7,040 bases of DNA from an uncultured Gemmatimonadota bacterium (GTDB taxonomy: Bacteria; Gemmatimonadota; Gemmatimonadetes; Gemmatimonadales; Gemmatimonadaceae): positions 1-7,040 of the forward strand of contig CAMPKM010000152.1 in the NCBI GenBank assembly GCA_946887155.1, in the 5' to 3' direction. The notes beneath the pieces are model-generated. The model was not told the origin of the DNA. It saw nothing but the letters and a program-made list of their open reading frames with translations, and made no database searches. The translations under genes were made by a program, and so were the position numbers. This document shows positions 6,461 to 7,040 of this stretch, piece by piece. Position 1 is the first letter of the stretch. Every line of letters starts with the position of its first letter.

Positions 6461-6481
6461 CGTACCCGAGAGGGGCGTACG
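6461..6481 (+). other. Short hairpin in the SET gene leader
   Basis: CGTAC (6461-6465) pairs with GTACG (6477-6481). CC at 6466-6467 can extend the stem by pairing with GG at 6474-6475, leaving one bulged C and a six-base GAGAGG loop. It ends 17 bases before the SET start codon. No T-run follows, so it is not a standard intrinsic terminator; a leader structure is possible. Confidence 0.35.
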
Positions 6482-6498
6482 AGAGGTTCGCGATAAGG

Positions 6499-6951
6499 AT
6501 GTTGAGGCGTCCATTCGAAATACGCGCGTCACCCATGCATGGACTGGGCGCGTTTGCGACACGGACGATTCTCAGAGGCACTCGCCTCATCGAGTACGCC
6601 GGCGCCCGCATCACTCCCGCCGAGATGCACACACGCTATCCCGACGTCGAAGGTGCGCCGCATCACACCAACCTGTTCGCGATCGACGATGACATCGTGG
6701 TCGATGCCAACGTGGACGGCAACGACGCGCGGTTCATCAACCACTCCTGCGATCCCAACTGCGACGCGGTGGTCGACGACGATGATCGCATCTGGATCGA
6801 GACGATTCGCGACGTGAAGCCCGGCGAGGAACTCGCCTACGACTACGCGTTCGTCCTGAAGGAGCGTCACACACCGGCGGCCAAGCGGCGATTCCCGTGC
6901 AACTGCGGTGCGAAGACCTGCCGCGGCACCATGCTCACGAAGAAGCGCTGA
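6499..6951 (+). CDS. SET-domain protein-lysine methyltransferase with post-SET motif
   Basis: Predicted SAM-dependent protein lysine N-methyltransferase. The 150 residues are essentially one SET domain: FEIRASPMHGLGAFA (6-20), IEYAGARI (31-38), a short insert, RFINHSCDPNC (78-88) with the NHSC cofactor/knot motif (81-84), and EELAYDY (110-116) with the catalytic-site tyrosine region. A post-SET cluster CNCGAKTC (134-141) would bind one zinc together with Cys84, as in eukaryotic SET enzymes. The ATG at 6499 keeps the first beta strand; an internal ATG at 6535 would remove it. The ribosome-binding site is weak (AAGG directly before the ATG, GAGAGG 12 bases upstream). A 173-base gap separates it from the DUF445 gene, so it is probably a separate transcription unit. 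Similar compact SET proteins are known in bacteria, with substrates mostly undefined. GC and codon use look like the neighbours, so recent transfer is not apparent. Confidence 0.93.
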   Translation: MLRRPFEIRASPMHGLGAFATRTILRGTRLIEYAGARITPAEMHTRYPDVEGAPHHTNLFAIDDDIVVDANVDGNDARFINHSCDPNCDAVVDDDDRIWIETIRDVKPGEELAYDYAFVLKERHTPAAKRRFPCNCGAKTCRGTMLTKKR

Positions 6952-7040
6952 CGCGTTGCAACGGTTGTCACCGGCAGTACGTTCAATGCGAGGAACGATC
7001 CCTCGGCGAGGTCGGTAAGCTCGTCGGGATGAACCCGGAG
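6952..7040. other. Tail after the SET gene, no supported gene
   Basis: These 89 bases contain no start codon with a ribosome-binding site and no T-tailed hairpin. One + frame is open to the window edge and includes two cysteines spaced CxxC, and one - frame is also open, but neither has a recognisable family match or a start. Any next gene lies mostly outside the window. Confidence 0.5.

Noticed and set aside
6461..6481. Intrinsic terminator after the DUF445 gene
   Set aside because: The hairpin is 135 bases past the stop, has a short stem with a bulge and no T-run after it.
6261..6632. 123-residue open frame on the - strand across the gap before the SET gene
   Set aside because: It overlaps the SET and DUF445 coding ends, is Arg/Pro-rich and has no recognisable motif.
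6951..7040. Possible start of a cysteine-containing protein on the + strand
   Set aside because: The frame has no usable start codon or ribosome-binding site and no family similarity I can recognise; the window ends before more can be read.

Overview
The window is high-GC bacterial chromosomal DNA read almost entirely on the + strand. It holds seven protein genes, no RNA gene, no insertion sequence and no CRISPR array. The taxon cannot be fixed from the sequence. Gene content, high GC and very rare TTA codons would fit Gemmatimonadota or Acidobacteriota, but this is a low-confidence inference.

Layout: a purine nucleoside phosphorylase gene (5' end outside the window) ends at 817. A 102-base gap filled by a decaying tandem array of the heptamer TCACGTC follows. 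A tightly packed run of five genes spans 920-6325: a SpoU/TrmH-family RNA 2'-O-methyltransferase, a prepilin peptidase, a single-ring ClpB/ClpA-like AAA+ ATPase, a lipoprotein with a zinc-peptidase HExxH motif, and a DUF445 (YjiN-like) membrane protein. Junctions are two 4-base GTGA overlaps, one 13-base overlap and one 3-base gap, so one transcript with translational coupling is likely. A 173-base gap with a possible promoter, a hairpin and a triplicated 9-mer precedes a small SET-domain protein methyltransferase with a post-SET cysteine cluster. The last 89 bases hold no gene I can support.

The first two genes act in nucleoside salvage and RNA modification. The next four look like cell-envelope or protein-quality functions: pilin processing, protein remodelling, a surface peptidase and a membrane protein. 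No pilin, secretion or D2-type Clp gene is present to tie them to a named system, so a joint function is only a hypothesis.

The most unusual signals are these. (1) The word CGTTAGG occurs five times, plus TGTTAGG once, all on the + strand and all in the same codon phase; it accounts for six of the seven TTA codons in the window. (2) The heptamer array lies between two genes that share one reading frame. (3) The AAA+ protein stops just where the second ClpB ring would begin, but appears to keep the inter-ring linker motif.
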